In this document: piece by piece, positions 8,748 to 23,411 of the stretch
How the letters are laid out: the number at the start of each line of letters is the position of its first letter
Numbering within the stretch: position 1 is the first letter of the stretch
Assembly (NCBI GenBank): GCA_902561585.1
Contig: CACEQK010000002.1
Coordinates: forward strand, 1 to 64,000
Origin: an uncultured Pelagibacteraceae bacterium
GTDB lineage: Bacteria > Pseudomonadota > Alphaproteobacteria > Pelagibacterales > Pelagibacteraceae
Direction: 5' to 3'
DNA: 64,000 bases
Translations under genes and position numbers: made by a program
The notes under the pieces: generated by a model
The model's database searches: none
What the model was told of the DNA's origin: nothing
Seen by the model: only the letters and a program-made list of their open reading frames with translations

Positions 8748-8831
8748 TTAAAAAATATATTTATCAGCCAAGTAGATAAATATTCCAGCTGCAATACCTA
8801 ACAAAATCCAATAAAAATTTTCTTTAATCAT
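8748..8831 (-). CDS. Putative 27-residue single-pass membrane peptide, coupled to the mazG-like gene
   Basis: A 27-codon ORF starts at ATG 8831, which overlaps the TGA stop of the mazG-like gene as ATGA. It begins MIKENFYW, continues with about 14 hydrophobic residues (ILLGIAAGIFIYLA) and ends DKYIF before TAA. This is a plausible single membrane helix with a charged residue at each side. The exact stop-start overlap and the ordered hydrophobic profile suggest a real gene, but it is very short and no homologue is known to me. Confidence 0.45.
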   Translation of the reverse strand: MIKENFYWILLGIAAGIFIYLADKYIF

Positions 8832-9199
8832 GCCACAAATTTACTTAAATCTGGCTTAAAGTAATTTGGTCCCTTCATTACTTTACCTTTTTCATTAAAA
8901 ATTGGTTTACCATCAGCGCCAAGTTTACTCATGTTAGAGTTTTGTATTTCTTTAAAACATTTATCTAAATCAATGCCAAATGCGTGGCCAGCTCCATAAG
9001 TGACATATAAAATATCAGTTAAGGCATCTGCTACTTCTTTGATATCTTGTTTTGTAATAGCCTCTTTAAGTTCATTAAGCTCTTCTTTAATTAAATCATA
9101 TCTAAGATTTGTAATTTTAGCATTAGGAAATGTAGCTTTTTCTTTGATTTCCTGACCGAATACCTCCATAAATTTTTTTACTCTTTCAAAATTAGTCAT
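8828..9199 (-). CDS. MazG-like nucleotide pyrophosphohydrolase
   Basis: This 123-residue all-alpha NTP pyrophosphatase-type protein has the metal-binding pattern of the MazG/PRA-PH superfamily. [10 protein letters not shown] (EExxE) comes at about residues 37-46 and [15 protein letters not shown] (ExxD) at about 55-69. The tail [34 protein letters not shown] is typical of small phage/bacterial MazG-like proteins. Such enzymes hydrolyse (d)NTPs to NMP and PPi in house-cleaning roles; the substrate here is unknown. It is divergent from fumarase and overlaps a tiny membrane-peptide ORF at its stop. Confidence 0.8.
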   Translation of the reverse strand: MTNFERVKKFMEVFGQEIKEKATFPNAKITNLRYDLIKEELNELKEAITKQDIKEVADALTDILYVTYGAGHAFGIDLDKCFKEIQNSNMSKLGADGKPIFNEKGKVMKGPNYFKPDLSKFVA

Positions 9200-9258
9200 T
9201 TTTTATCCTTTTAATTTATAATTATATTATAAGAGTGTATTATATCAGAGAATCAAAC

Positions 9259-10647
9259 ATGAAATATAGGGTAGAATTTGATAGCATTGGAAGAATAAAA
9301 GTTCCTGGTGATAAGTATTGGGGTGCATCTACAGAAAGATCAAATAAATATTTCAATATTGGAGATTTTTTAGTAAGGCCTTTAGTAATACATTCGATTG
9401 CAATCATAAAAAAAGCTGCAGCAATTGTTAATGCAAAAAATAAAGATCTAGATCCAAAAATTAGTAAATACATAATTAAAGCAGCAGAAGAAGTTATTAA
9501 AGGCAAACATGACTCTCATTTCCCATTAAAAGTTTGGCAAACTGGTTCTGGAACACAAACAAATATGAATGTAAATGAAGTAATTGCTAATAGAGCAATT
9601 CAAATGATGGGCGGTATATTAGGTTCGAAAAAACCAGTACACCCAAACGATCATGTTAACAAATCTCAATCTACTAATGATGTTTTTCCAACAGCAATGC
9701 ATATAGCTATAGCTCTAAAATCAAGGCAGAAGCTTTTACCCTCGCTTAAAATGCTTGAAAAAGAATTACATAAAAAATCAAAAGAATTTAAAAAAATTGT
9801 TAAAGTTGGCAGGACTCATTTACAAGATGCTACACCACTTACTTTGGGACAAGAGTTTTCGGGATATTATTCTCAATTGAAAAAATGCATACTTCGAATA
9901 GAAAATGCATTGAAAGAAATTTATTATTTGGCTCAAGGTGGTACAGCAGTAGGAACTGGATTAAACACTAGAAAGGGTTTTGATAAAAAAATAATTAAAG
10001 AGATTAGTAAAATAACTAAGATCCCATTTAAGCCTGCTACAAATAAATTTGCAGCTTTAGCGGCTCACGATGAAATTGTAAACTTTTCTGGCACTTTAAA
10101 TACTACGGCCGTATGTTTAATGAAAATTGCTAATGATATTAGATTTCTAGGTTCAGGGCCGAGAGCGGGATACGGAGAACTTATTCTTCCTTCAAATGAG
10201 CCAGGTTCTTCTATAATGCCAGGAAAAATAAATCCAACTCAATCAGAAGCAGTCACAATGGTTTGTGTAAAAGTAATTGGAAATCATAATGGTATTACAA
10301 TGGCAGGATCCCATGGTCACTTTGAATTAAATGTTTTTAAACCATTAATTATTCATAATATTTTGCAATCAATCGAAATTATGAGCGACTCCGCTAAAAC
10401 TTTTTCCATGTATTGCGTAAAAGGAATTAAACCTGATAAAAAAAGAATTAAAAATTTGTTAGATAATTCTTTAATGTTAGTCACAGCATTGGCACCAAAA
10501 ATTGGTTACGACAAAGCCGCTTTAATTGCAAAAACGGCCTATAAAAATGGCACTACTTTAAAACACGAAGTTATTAAAACTGGGCTTATAAAGGAAAATG
10601 AATACAATAAAATTATGAATCCTTTGAAAATGACAAAACCTAAATAA
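9259..10647 (+). CDS. fumC: Class II fumarate hydratase FumC
   Basis: This enzyme interconverts fumarate and malate in the TCA cycle (cytoplasmic homotetramer). The 462-residue protein carries the N-terminal substrate-binding segment [18 protein letters not shown], the [14 protein letters not shown] block, [20 protein letters not shown] and the superfamily signature [17 protein letters not shown] place the start at ATG 9259 ([22 protein letters not shown]), which matches the family N-terminus; an ATG eight codons upstream gives an extra MYYIRESN tail that homologues lack. Aspartase is less likely because of the HPNDHVN and GSGTQTN patterns. Its 3' end overlaps the convergent AsmA-like gene by 8 bases. 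Confidence 0.92.
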   Translation: MKYRVEFDSIGRIKVPGDKYWGASTERSNKYFNIGDFLVRPLVIHSIAIIKKAAAIVNAKNKDLDPKISKYIIKAAEEVIKGKHDSHFPLKVWQTGSGTQTNMNVNEVIANRAIQMMGGILGSKKPVHPNDHVNKSQSTNDVFPTAMHIAIALKSRQKLLPSLKMLEKELHKKSKEFKKIVKVGRTHLQDATPLTLGQEFSGYYSQLKKCILRIENALKEIYYLAQGGTAVGTGLNTRKGFDKKIIKEISKITKIPFKPATNKFAALAAHDEIVNFSGTLNTTAVCLMKIANDIRFLGSGPRAGYGELILPSNEPGSSIMPGKINPTQSEAVTMVCVKVIGNHNGITMAGSHGHFELNVFKPLIIHNILQSIEIMSDSAKTFSMYCVKGIKPDKKRIKNLLDNSLMLVTALAPKIGYDKAALIAKTAYKNGTTLKHEVIKTGLIKENEYNKIMNPLKMTKPK

Positions 10648-12028
10648 TATCTAAAATATATTTTTTAATTTTTTTTGTTTCGAATATCTCTAAAAAACTT
10701 TTATTAAACAGAATAGTTTCAAAAGAATTCTTAAGGTATTTTAAATCTTCTTTTGGTATTTTTTTTTCATTTAAGGATATTCGGTAAAAATTAATTTTTT
10801 TACTTAGTATATTTAAACTTCCCTTTGCTTTTAATTTTAAGGTGCTATTACTACTTTTGATATTTATTGAAAATTTTTTTAGAAGTTTTTTTTTATCATT
10901 TGTAACTAATGAGCAATCAAAAAATAATAACGGATATTCCTCTAATATATTTAAATCACCTTCACATTTGAAAAGACTGTTATTAATCGAAAAATTTTTT
11001 TTATAATTTATTCTTCCATATGCTAAATCTATTTTTAAGCTTAAGTCATCAACCATATTGTTTGAAAAATTTTTAGATTTATAAATTATGGTATTTTTAC
11101 TATTAATCTTTTTAATGATATTCTTGTACTCCATTAATTTAGCTAAATTAATTTTTTTAAGTATTTCATTATCTAATTCCTCAAGTTCTAAATTTGTTTG
11201 AATATCTAAAAAAGGGGCAAAAGTAATTAAAGTTTCGTTATTAAATGAAATATTTTTATTTCTAAAATAAGAATTATAAATTTTTAGTTTTTCAATATCA
11301 TATTCATAATTAAATTTGAGATTTGCATTGAGAATTTTAGATTTTACAGCACCGTTTTTTGTTTTTTTGTCTAAATCAATATCAGTGCTAATTCCTGAAT
11401 TAGGCAGTTCAAATTTAATTGATTTAAGATTGTCTCCCAATTCTGTCTTGAACTTTTTTCCAAATACCTTTCCTTCAATAAAATTTTTTTTATAACCAAA
11501 ATTCGAAAAATGTATATTTTCAAATCTTACTATTGATTTAGAATCATCTACAATTTTTAAGTTTAAATTTTTAATGGATATTTTTTTCTTTTGTTTCAAT
11601 AATTGTTTAATAAAAATAGAGAAATTTGAAGTTTTAAGGCTACCAATATTTCCATTAAAAATAATTTTGTTAGCCTCAAGGTGACTAAAGTTATAAATAC
11701 TTAATATTTTTGGATAAATTGTAAGGTAGTTTACGTCTAAATTTGTGTTTGATTTTAAAAACTTTATTTGAACTTTTTTTAATTCCAAGCTGGGGAGAGG
11801 AAATGCTTTATATTTAATATTTTCGTACCCATTTATTTCGAATTCATAATTCTTTAAAAAGTAATTTTTTAAAAGATCTACCTTTTTTTCATAATTAAAA
11901 ATTATTGGAATAGTCATAAATAATGTAATTGATACAAAGAAAATTGCAAATAAATATCTTAAAAAAAAAATAAACTTAAAAAATCTTGAATACTTATTGT
12001 GAATATTTTTAAAAAATTTATTTAACAT
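10640..12028 (-). CDS. AsmA-like envelope protein
   Basis: The 462-residue protein has one N-terminal membrane helix (about 18-45, [20 protein letters not shown]) followed by a long beta-rich, Lys/Asn/Ile-rich periplasmic region. [17 protein letters not shown] and repeated LxIYPKxL and xxxNLxIxI patterns resemble AsmA-family lipid-transport/assembly proteins. It is short for the family and poorly conserved, so the family call is tentative. It is divergent from uvrD and convergent with fumC. Confidence 0.55.
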   Translation of the reverse strand: MLNKFFKNIHNKYSRFFKFIFFLRYLFAIFFVSITLFMTIPIIFNYEKKVDLLKNYFLKNYEFEINGYENIKYKAFPLPSLELKKVQIKFLKSNTNLDVNYLTIYPKILSIYNFSHLEANKIIFNGNIGSLKTSNFSIFIKQLLKQKKKISIKNLNLKIVDDSKSIVRFENIHFSNFGYKKNFIEGKVFGKKFKTELGDNLKSIKFELPNSGISTDIDLDKKTKNGAVKSKILNANLKFNYEYDIEKLKIYNSYFRNKNISFNNETLITFAPFLDIQTNLELEELDNEILKKINLAKLMEYKNIIKKINSKNTIIYKSKNFSNNMVDDLSLKIDLAYGRINYKKNFSINNSLFKCEGDLNILEEYPLLFFDCSLVTNDKKKLLKKFSINIKSSNSTLKLKAKGSLNILSKKINFYRISLNEKKIPKEDLKYLKNSFETILFNKSFLEIFETKKIKKYILDII

Positions 12029-12072
12029 TTTTTTTATCTTTTCAACTAGTATATAAATGAAAATTCTTTCTT

Positions 12073-14105
12073 ATGAATAACATAGATAACTTAATAAAAA
12101 ACCTTAACAAAGAACAAAAAGAAGCAGTTCTAAGTACTGAGGGCCCCAACCTAATCGTTGCAGGAGCTGGTTCAGGGAAAACAAGAGTTTTAACAACAAG
12201 ACTTGTTCATATAATAAATGAAAAAAAAGCATGGCCTAACCAAGTTTTGTGTGTGACGTTTACCAATAAAGCTGCGAAAGAAATGCAAAATAGGGTTATG
12301 CAATATGTAAAAGGTAATTCTAATGCAGTTCCTTGGTTAGGAACGTTTCACTCGATTAGTGTAAAATTTCTAAGAAGGCATGCTGAAGCCTTAGATTACA
12401 AAAGTAATTTTACAATTCTTGATACTGATGATCAAAAAAAACTAATCCGAAATATTGTTAAAGGTGAAGATTTAGATGCAAAAAAATTTTCTCCACAATT
12501 AATTATGTATCACATTGATCAATGGAAAAATAAAGGTTTGTTACCAAAAGATGTAAAAATTGAAAAAACAGGCGCAATTCTTAAATCAATATTAAAAGTA
12601 TACAAAATTTACCAAGACAAAACTAAAGATTTAAATGCTTTTGATTTTGGTGATCTAATTTTGTTCTGCGTAAAACTTTTTGAGGAACATAGAGATATAA
12701 GAGAAATATATCAAAAAAATTTTAAATATATATTAGTTGATGAGTTTCAAGACACAAATTTTATTCAAAATAAATGGTTAAATCTTCTTGTAAATGAAAA
12801 TGAGAATATTTGTTGTGTTGGTGACGATGATCAATCAATTTATAGTTGGAGAGGTGCAGAAATAAAAAATTTTCTCACTTTTGATCAAATTTATAAAAAT
12901 TGTAAAGTATTTAAATTGGAACAAAACTATCGATCTACAAAAAATATTTTAGACACTGCATCAAACTTAATTTCGAATAACTTAAACAGAGTAGGAAAAA
13001 AATTATGGTCTTCAGCTAATCAAGGAGAACTTGTAAAATTGAATTGTTACAGAACTGGCAAAGAAGAGGCACAAGGAATAAGTGATATCATAGAAAAAAA
13101 ACTTAAAAAAAAATATTCTTTAAATGATGTGTCTATTTTAGTTAGAGCTATCTATCAAACTCGGGAGTTTGAAGAAAGATTTCTTCAGGTTGGAATAGGT
13201 TATCGTGTCTTGGGTGGAATAAAATTTTATGAAAGAGCTGAAATTAAAGATGCAGTGTCTTATCTTAGAATTATTAATCAAAAATTTGATGATTTGGCTT
13301 TAGAAAGAGTAATAGGAGTTCCTAAAAGAGGGATAGGTGAAAGTACATTGAACCAAATTTATACTTTTGGCAAATCAAATAAATTATGCCTTGAGGACTC
13401 AATTATTAAGCTAATAGAAAAAGGTGATTTAAAACCGAAGATAAAAACTGCCCTTAGCCAATTAATTAATATTATACATAAATGGCGAAACGATACATCT
13501 AAAATGAAACATTTTGATTTATTGAAGTTAGTATTAGATGAGTCTGGTTACTCCTCAATGTTAAAAAACAAGAAAGATTTAGAAAATGAAAATAGATTAG
13601 AAAACCTAAAAGAGTTATTAAGAGCGATGCAAGATTACGATAACTTGCAAAGTTTTTTAGAACATGTGGCATTAGCTACCTCAATAGATCAAGAATGGGA
13701 AGGAGCAAAAATAAATTTAATGACTATGCACGCTGCTAAAGGTTTGGAGTTTGATGTTGTATTTCTACCAGGTTGGGAGGAAGGTTTGTTTCCGCATCAA
13801 AAATCTCTTGAAGAAAAAGGAGATTTCGCTTTAGAGGAAGAGAGGCGACTTGCTTATGTAGGTATTACTAGAGCTAAAAAAGAAGCATATTTATCATTTG
13901 CAATGAAAAGAGCTTACCATGGTGACTGGATGGATGCGCTACCATCAAGGTTTATTAATGAAATACCTGACGAAAGTGTGGAGAAAAATGAGATAGACTT
14001 TAATGATGGCGATGAATTTGAATTTAACCAAGATAATTCTATAGAATTTAATGACGAATACAGAAGTCCTGGATGGGATCGATATAAAAAAAATAAAATT
14101 TTAAA

Positions 14106-14118
<13 letters not shown>
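12073..14118 (+). CDS. uvrD: UvrD/PcrA-type superfamily 1 DNA helicase
   Basis: This ATP-dependent 3'-5' helicase acts in nucleotide excision and mismatch repair. The SF1A motifs appear in order: NLNKEQKEAV (Q motif), GAGSGKTR (Walker A, 31-38), FTNKAAKEM (Ia), LVDEFQDTN (II), GDDDQSIYSWRGA (III), QNYRST (IV), TMHAAKGLEFDVVFLPGWEEGLFP (V) and YVGITRAKK (VI). At 681 residues it is slightly shorter than the usual 720 or so, with a reduced acidic C-terminal tail (NEIDFNDGDEFEFNQDN). It overlaps aminopeptidase P by 13 bases. Confidence 0.95.
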
Positions 14119-18682
<4,564 letters not shown>

Positions 18683-18731
18683 AACTAAATTAATAACAGA
18701 TTAATAAAAAATTAATATGTTAAATTTATGT

Positions 18732-19658
18732 CTATGCGTTTACAGCAAGTTTACTAATTTGATCTGAATCTTGTTTATTAGAAATGGCTATGTTGTTCAA
18801 TTCTATAAAATCTATCGAAGGTTTATTCTTAAATAATTTTTTTAAAAACATATTACTTAATTCATGTCCACCTTGATGACATTTAATTTTACCGATAAGT
18901 CTATATCCTGATAGTAAAAAATCACCTATTAAGTCCAAAATTTTGTGATTAACAAACTCTTTTTTATTTCTTAAACCACCCTCATTTATAACTTTATCGT
19001 TATCAACCACAATTGCGTTTTCTAAAGATCCACCTTTTGCTAAACCATTTTTTTTTATTTTTTCTATATCATCGTATAAACAAAATGTTCTTGAATCTGA
19101 TATATCTTTTATATTATCAGTCAAAAGATTAAATTTGTTTCTTTGTTTACCAATTACTTTATTTTCATAATTTAATTGAAAGTCTACCTCAAAAGAAGAA
19201 TGAGCTGGCTCTATAGAGATTTTTCTATTTCCATCAATTAATTCGACTCTATCTATAACTTTAAGATACTTTCTTTTTTTTGAAAGGTTTATTAACTCTA
19301 CTTTATTTAAAATATCTATAAAATTTTTAGCTGAACCATCCATAATTGGAACTTCTTCGTTGTCAATTTCAATAATAACATTATCAATTCCAGTAATATA
19401 AAGAGCAGCAAGTAAATGTTCTACGGTCGATACTTTGACACCATGGCTATTCTCTAGAGTGGTACATAGTTTTGTTGATGTAACGTTTTTAAAATTTGCT
19501 TTAATAAAATTATTAATTTTAATATCTACTCTTTTAAAAACTATGCCACTGTCTTCATTTCCTGGTAAAAGAGTTAACTTACATTTTTTCCCAGTATGAA
19601 GTCCTACGCCTTCAAAAGTAACTTTTGTACTTAGGGTTTTTTGATATATATCGTACAT
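18732..19658 (-). CDS. lpxC: UDP-3-O-acyl-N-acetylglucosamine deacetylase LpxC
   Basis: LpxC performs the committed deacetylation step of lipid A synthesis. The 308-residue protein starts MYDIYQKTLSTKVTFEGVGLHTGKK, the standard LpxC N-terminus. A longer frame extends 48 codons upstream, but that part has no LpxC character and overlaps ftsA. Zinc and catalytic residues are visible in STVEHLLAALYITGIDN (His), NHKILDLIGDF (His, Asp) and KCHQGGHELSN (general acid-base His). It follows ftsA after 65 bases, with no ftsZ between them. Confidence 0.93.
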   Translation of the reverse strand: MYDIYQKTLSTKVTFEGVGLHTGKKCKLTLLPGNEDSGIVFKRVDIKINNFIKANFKNVTSTKLCTTLENSHGVKVSTVEHLLAALYITGIDNVIIEIDNEEVPIMDGSAKNFIDILNKVELINLSKKRKYLKVIDRVELIDGNRKISIEPAHSSFEVDFQLNYENKVIGKQRNKFNLLTDNIKDISDSRTFCLYDDIEKIKKNGLAKGGSLENAIVVDNDKVINEGGLRNKKEFVNHKILDLIGDFLLSGYRLIGKIKCHQGGHELSNMFLKKLFKNKPSIDFIELNNIAISNKQDSDQISKLAVNA

Positions 19659-19723
19659 CTGATTTGTTATACTTGAGAGATTATCTAAAATTAAAACAAC
19701 AAATGTTTCTAAAAATAACGACG

Positions 19724-20917
19724 TTAATGAAATATTTCTTGAAAAATTCGGGTTAAAAAGGTTTTTTTTGATTTTGTGACAGGAATCGCCTCTTTTTTCC
19801 AACCAAATTGAGCAATATTGTCTGCTTTATTTATAATTTGCTCAATCTCTGGCTTTTTCACTATTTTTAACTCATATTTTTTATTAAAGGCAAAACTTTT
19901 TTCATAAGCATGGTTAAAACAGGTAAAATGCTGTTGATCATTTATTTCTAAAAAAATTACATCAGTTTGCTCTAAAAGTTTTTTTAAATTTATGTTTCTG
20001 AAGTAAAATTTATCAGATAATTCATCAATTCTTGCTTCAGCAATTTTTGCGATTAAGCTTTTTTTTATTTTTCTATATTTTTGGCTATTGAAGTATTTTT
20101 CTTCTAATAACTCTTTATCTGAAATTTTACATATATTTTTGTTTTCTGAAATTATATTTTTTACTAAATTATTTTCTAAAAATGTGATTTTACAAATATC
20201 ATTTACTATTATTTCTGTTCCAAAATTAAATTTTTGCTCAAATTTAATTGCATTATTTTCGACATAAAATATTTTCGAATTATTTTTTTCAATTTGAGTG
20301 TAAAAAAAAGTATCAATTTTTTGATTAGTTTCGTTAACCAAAGATCCTTTTACAAAGCTCTCTAGTAAAATTTTTTTAATTTTTAGATTACATTGTTTAA
20401 AAATATTTTCTAAATTTTTATAATCATTTTTATTAATCAAATTGAATGCTAACTCATGAGAGTAAAAATCACCAAATAAACCTATAGGTAAGTTATCTAA
20501 TTTTTTTTTATCTAAACAATATCTTGAGTTAAAAATATGTATAATTTTTTTATTTTCTTCAAATTCTTCAACATATGATTTTAACAAATTTAAAATATAA
20601 GTAATATTTTCTTTAGAAATTTGTGTTCCATTAAGTCTTTTAAAACCAGATAAGTTTAAAAAGGAAGTTTCGAGATTATCTAAAATTAAGATTATTTCTT
20701 TAAAAGTATAATTTACTTTTTGTTCTATAAGTAAAATATTTCTTTTTATGAGATTAGTAACCTTGTTTAGATCTAAAATTTTATTTTCTTTGATACCATC
20801 GATTGGTGAAATTAATTTTTCTAAAATTTCAAAACTATTTGGTTCATCGGATCGTCCTATAATTATAGATATTTTCTCGTTGTCAATACTTATAAAGAGC
20901 TTAGGTAAATTATTCAT
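19724..20917 (-). CDS. ftsA: Highly diverged FtsA cell-division protein
   Basis: FtsA is the actin-like membrane tether of FtsZ and starts divisome assembly. The identification rests on position (after ftsQ, before lpxC), length (397 residues), the N-terminal LFISIDNEKISIIIG strand pattern and the C-terminal amphipathic helix KKTFLTRIFQEIFH, which matches the FtsA membrane-targeting sequence. The ATPase phosphate loops are not clearly conserved: the usual DxGxxxT and GGG motifs are hard to find, with FGTEIIVND at the place of the second. It could be a degenerate or ATP-independent version. It starts 4 bases after ftsQ ends. Confidence 0.7.
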   Translation of the reverse strand: MNNLPKLFISIDNEKISIIIGRSDEPNSFEILEKLISPIDGIKENKILDLNKVTNLIKRNILLIEQKVNYTFKEIILILDNLETSFLNLSGFKRLNGTQISKENITYILNLLKSYVEEFEENKKIIHIFNSRYCLDKKKLDNLPIGLFGDFYSHELAFNLINKNDYKNLENIFKQCNLKIKKILLESFVKGSLVNETNQKIDTFFYTQIEKNNSKIFYVENNAIKFEQKFNFGTEIIVNDICKITFLENNLVKNIISENKNICKISDKELLEEKYFNSQKYRKIKKSLIAKIAEARIDELSDKFYFRNINLKKLLEQTDVIFLEINDQQHFTCFNHAYEKSFAFNKKYELKIVKKPEIEQIINKADNIAQFGWKKEAIPVTKSKKTFLTRIFQEIFH

Positions 20918-20921
20918 TAAT

Positions 20922-21581
20922 TTATTTTAAAATTAACTGATTACCCAATCTATAATCAAAAATTTTATATTTTTCAAAATTAGTTTTATTTTTAATTTTC
21001 ATAAAATTAATCAAACTTTCAACATAATTTTTTTCTGGTAATTTTATAATTTTCTTATCCATCATTTTAATATCCCATCGATTTAGATTTAAAAGTCGAT
21101 AGTTAAGAATAAGTTCAACAGGAAAATTAATTTTAATTAAGTTTATAAATAATTTTTTAAAACTTTTTTGCTCACCTATTACAACCGGTAAATTTTTATA
21201 TTCCAAGATTTTATTGTATTCAATTAAATCAATTTTTTTATCTAAATAAAATTTTTTTTGGTTTTTATCTATTAAAATTGCTATAGGTTCTTTTTCAAAA
21301 ACTTTTATCACTAATTTATTCGGAAAGATTTTTTTTATTTCAACTTTTTTTATAAAACTTTTCTGATCTATATTGTTTTTTAATTCATAAGAATTCAAAA
21401 AAATAATATTTTTGTTGTATAAAAAAGAAAAAATTTGAATTAATTCTTGTTCTTTCAAAATATTGTTATTTTCTATCTTTATTTCTTTAATTTCAAATTT
21501 ATTAAATGTGAATTTATTTTGGGAAATAATAGTTGTAAATAAAATCAATAATGCAATTCCTAAAATAGGTTTATTTTTCAT
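20922..21581 (-). CDS. ftsQ: Cell division protein FtsQ
   Basis: FtsQ is a bitopic divisome scaffold joining FtsL/FtsB to the early ring. The 219-residue protein has one N-terminal membrane helix (PILGIALLILFTTIIS, residues 4-19) and then a POTRA domain (FEIKEIKIENNNILKEQELIQIFSFLYNKNI). KKVEIKKIFPNKLVIKVFEKEPIAIL follows, which is the classic FtsQ signature (FPxxLxIxxxExxPxA). It is shorter than E. coli FtsQ. The start overlaps the ddl stop by 4 bases, so translation is coupled. Confidence 0.88.
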   Translation of the reverse strand: MKNKPILGIALLILFTTIISQNKFTFNKFEIKEIKIENNNILKEQELIQIFSFLYNKNIIFLNSYELKNNIDQKSFIKKVEIKKIFPNKLVIKVFEKEPIAILIDKNQKKFYLDKKIDLIEYNKILEYKNLPVVIGEQKSFKKLFINLIKINFPVELILNYRLLNLNRWDIKMMDKKIIKLPEKNYVESLINFMKIKNKTNFEKYKIFDYRLGNQLILK

Positions 21582-22513
21582 TTATTGATACTTGCATCCA
21601 TCAAAATTTTTTCAACTAATTGTTCAAAACTAATACCTTCATAATTTGCTATTTCAGGTACTAAAGAAAGGCTTGTCATACCTGGTTGGGTATTAATTTC
21701 TAATAAATAAAAATTACCTTTATAGAATTTAAAATCTGCTCTTGTAACTCCTCTACATTTAAAAGCATCATGTGTTTTTTTGGCAATATTTAAAACTTCT
21801 AAATACTTTAACTTAGATAATCTTGCAGGCATAATATGTTTTGTTTTTGCAGATTTAGTATATTTTGCTTTATAATCATAAAATTGACGCTTAGGTATAA
21901 GTTCAATAGCGCCGAGTGGCTTTCCATTAATAATAGCTACCTGAATTTCTTGTCCTGGAATATATTGTTCTATCATTACTCGACCATATTTTTTCACTAA
22001 CTTCTTCATTGAACTTAATAAATTTTTTTTATTTTTACATAACTGTACGCCTAAGCTTGATCCCTCATTTATTGGTTTAATAATAACTGGATAAATAATT
22101 CTTTTTAATTTTAACTTTTTATCTACCGATGAAATCTTATAATTTTTAGCTATTGAAAAATATTTTGGTGTTTTGATTTTATGTTTTAAAAAAATTTTTT
22201 TAGAAATTAATTTATCCATTGCATTAAATGAACTTATTACTCCAGAATGAGTGTAGGGAATTTTAAGATATTCAAAGTAACTTTGAGCAATACCATCTTC
22301 GCCATCCTTACCATGTAAAGCATTAAAAATAGCGTCAGTTTTACTTTTATTTATTAAGTTTAAATTTTTTTTTTGGGGGTCAAAGGAAGATACTTTGAAA
22401 TTAATTTTTTTAAGTGCTTTAATACAAGCCTTGCCACTTTCCAAACTAACAGCTCTTTCACCTGAAGTGCCGCCTAAAACTACTAGAATATTTTTAAATT
22501 TTTTTTTATTCAC
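21578..22513 (-). CDS. ddl: D-alanine--D-alanine ligase
   Basis: This ATP-grasp enzyme makes D-Ala-D-Ala for the peptidoglycan pentapeptide. The 311-residue protein shows VLGGTSGERAVSLESGKAC (first substrate loop), HGKDGEDGIAQSYFEYLKIPYTHSG, YPVIIKPINEGSSLGVQL (ATP binding) and EINTQPGMTSLSLVPEIA (metal and substrate site). Length is typical of short DdlB. It overlaps murB by 8 bases and ftsQ by 4. Confidence 0.95.
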   Translation of the reverse strand: MNKKKFKNILVVLGGTSGERAVSLESGKACIKALKKINFKVSSFDPQKKNLNLINKSKTDAIFNALHGKDGEDGIAQSYFEYLKIPYTHSGVISSFNAMDKLISKKIFLKHKIKTPKYFSIAKNYKISSVDKKLKLKRIIYPVIIKPINEGSSLGVQLCKNKKNLLSSMKKLVKKYGRVMIEQYIPGQEIQVAIINGKPLGAIELIPKRQFYDYKAKYTKSAKTKHIMPARLSKLKYLEVLNIAKKTHDAFKCRGVTRADFKFYKGNFYLLEINTQPGMTSLSLVPEIANYEGISFEQLVEKILMDASINK

Positions 22514-23411
22514 CTACTATCTTTATCTCTAGTTCTAAATCAATTTTAGTTTTTTCATAAACTTTACTTTTTACTTTTTTAATTAAGTTTTCAATATCTG
22601 ATGATTTTGCGTTTCCCTTATTTATAAAAAAATTACAATGTTTTTTTGAGATAACAGCATCTCCTACTTCATAATTTTCACATCCAGACTCTTTAATTAA
22701 CATCCAAGCTTTTTTTTCTTTGCTTATATTTTTGAATGTACTTCCACAAGTTTTGATTTGACTAGGCTGTGACAATTTTTTTCTCTGTACTAAATCACTT
22801 TGTTTTTTTTCAATTTTTTCTTTTTTATCTAAAGATCCTTTTAGTTTAGCCGAAATAATAATTAAATCTTCAGATAAATTATTACCCCTGTATACAAAAT
22901 TTATATCTTCTTTTTTAATTTCAATTTCTTTACATTTTTTCTTATCTATTACTCGGATTGATATTAATATTTGAGAAATATCCTGATTGTAGCACCCGCT
23001 ATTCATGATAATTGCACCTCCTATAGAACCAGGAATACATGATAAAAATTCTAGGTTTGTAAGATTATTTTCTTTTGCGAAATCTGACACTTTACGATCT
23101 AATGTACCGGCACCAACTTCAATAATGTCTTTTCCAATTAATCTTGTGAATGAAAAATTTTTACCAAGCTTTATAACAGCTCCTTTAACTCCATTGTCTC
23201 TGAACAAAGTATTTGATCCTGCACCTAGGAATGTAGTTTTAATTTCATTTTTTTTTGCTTCTTTAAAAAATTCCAATAATTCTGTTTTATCTTTTGGTTT
23301 AAAAAAGAATTCAGCGTTTCCTCCTAAATTAAACCAGCTATAATTGGATAGTTTAACTTTTTGACTTAAACTCTCGCCAAACCTCTTGGTAAAATCAATC
23401 AAATTACTCAT
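22506..23411 (-). CDS. murB: UDP-N-acetylenolpyruvoylglucosamine reductase MurB
   Basis: MurB is the FAD-dependent second committed enzyme of UDP-MurNAc synthesis. The 301-residue protein has the FAD-binding FLGAGSNTLFRDNGVKGAVI, IPGSIGGAIIMNSGCYNQDIS, YRGNNLSED in place of the catalytic Tyr-Arg motif, and SQPSQIKTCGSTFKN. The last carries the Ser proton donor region of type II MurB (short form without the type I insertion). It overlaps murC by 4 bases and ddl by 8. Confidence 0.95.
   Translation of the reverse strand: MSNLIDFTKRFGESLSQKVKLSNYSWFNLGGNAEFFFKPKDKTELLEFFKEAKKNEIKTTFLGAGSNTLFRDNGVKGAVIKLGKNFSFTRLIGKDIIEVGAGTLDRKVSDFAKENNLTNLEFLSCIPGSIGGAIIMNSGCYNQDISQILISIRVIDKKKCKEIEIKKEDINFVYRGNNLSEDLIIISAKLKGSLDKKEKIEKKQSDLVQRKKLSQPSQIKTCGSTFKNISKEKKAWMLIKESGCENYEVGDAVISKKHCNFFINKGNAKSSDIENLIKKVKSKVYEKTKIDLELEIKIVGE

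Noticed and set aside
18732-19802. Longer LpxC with a 48-residue N-terminal extension
   Set aside because: The extra part overlaps ftsA and has no LpxC character; the family starts at MYDIYQKTL.
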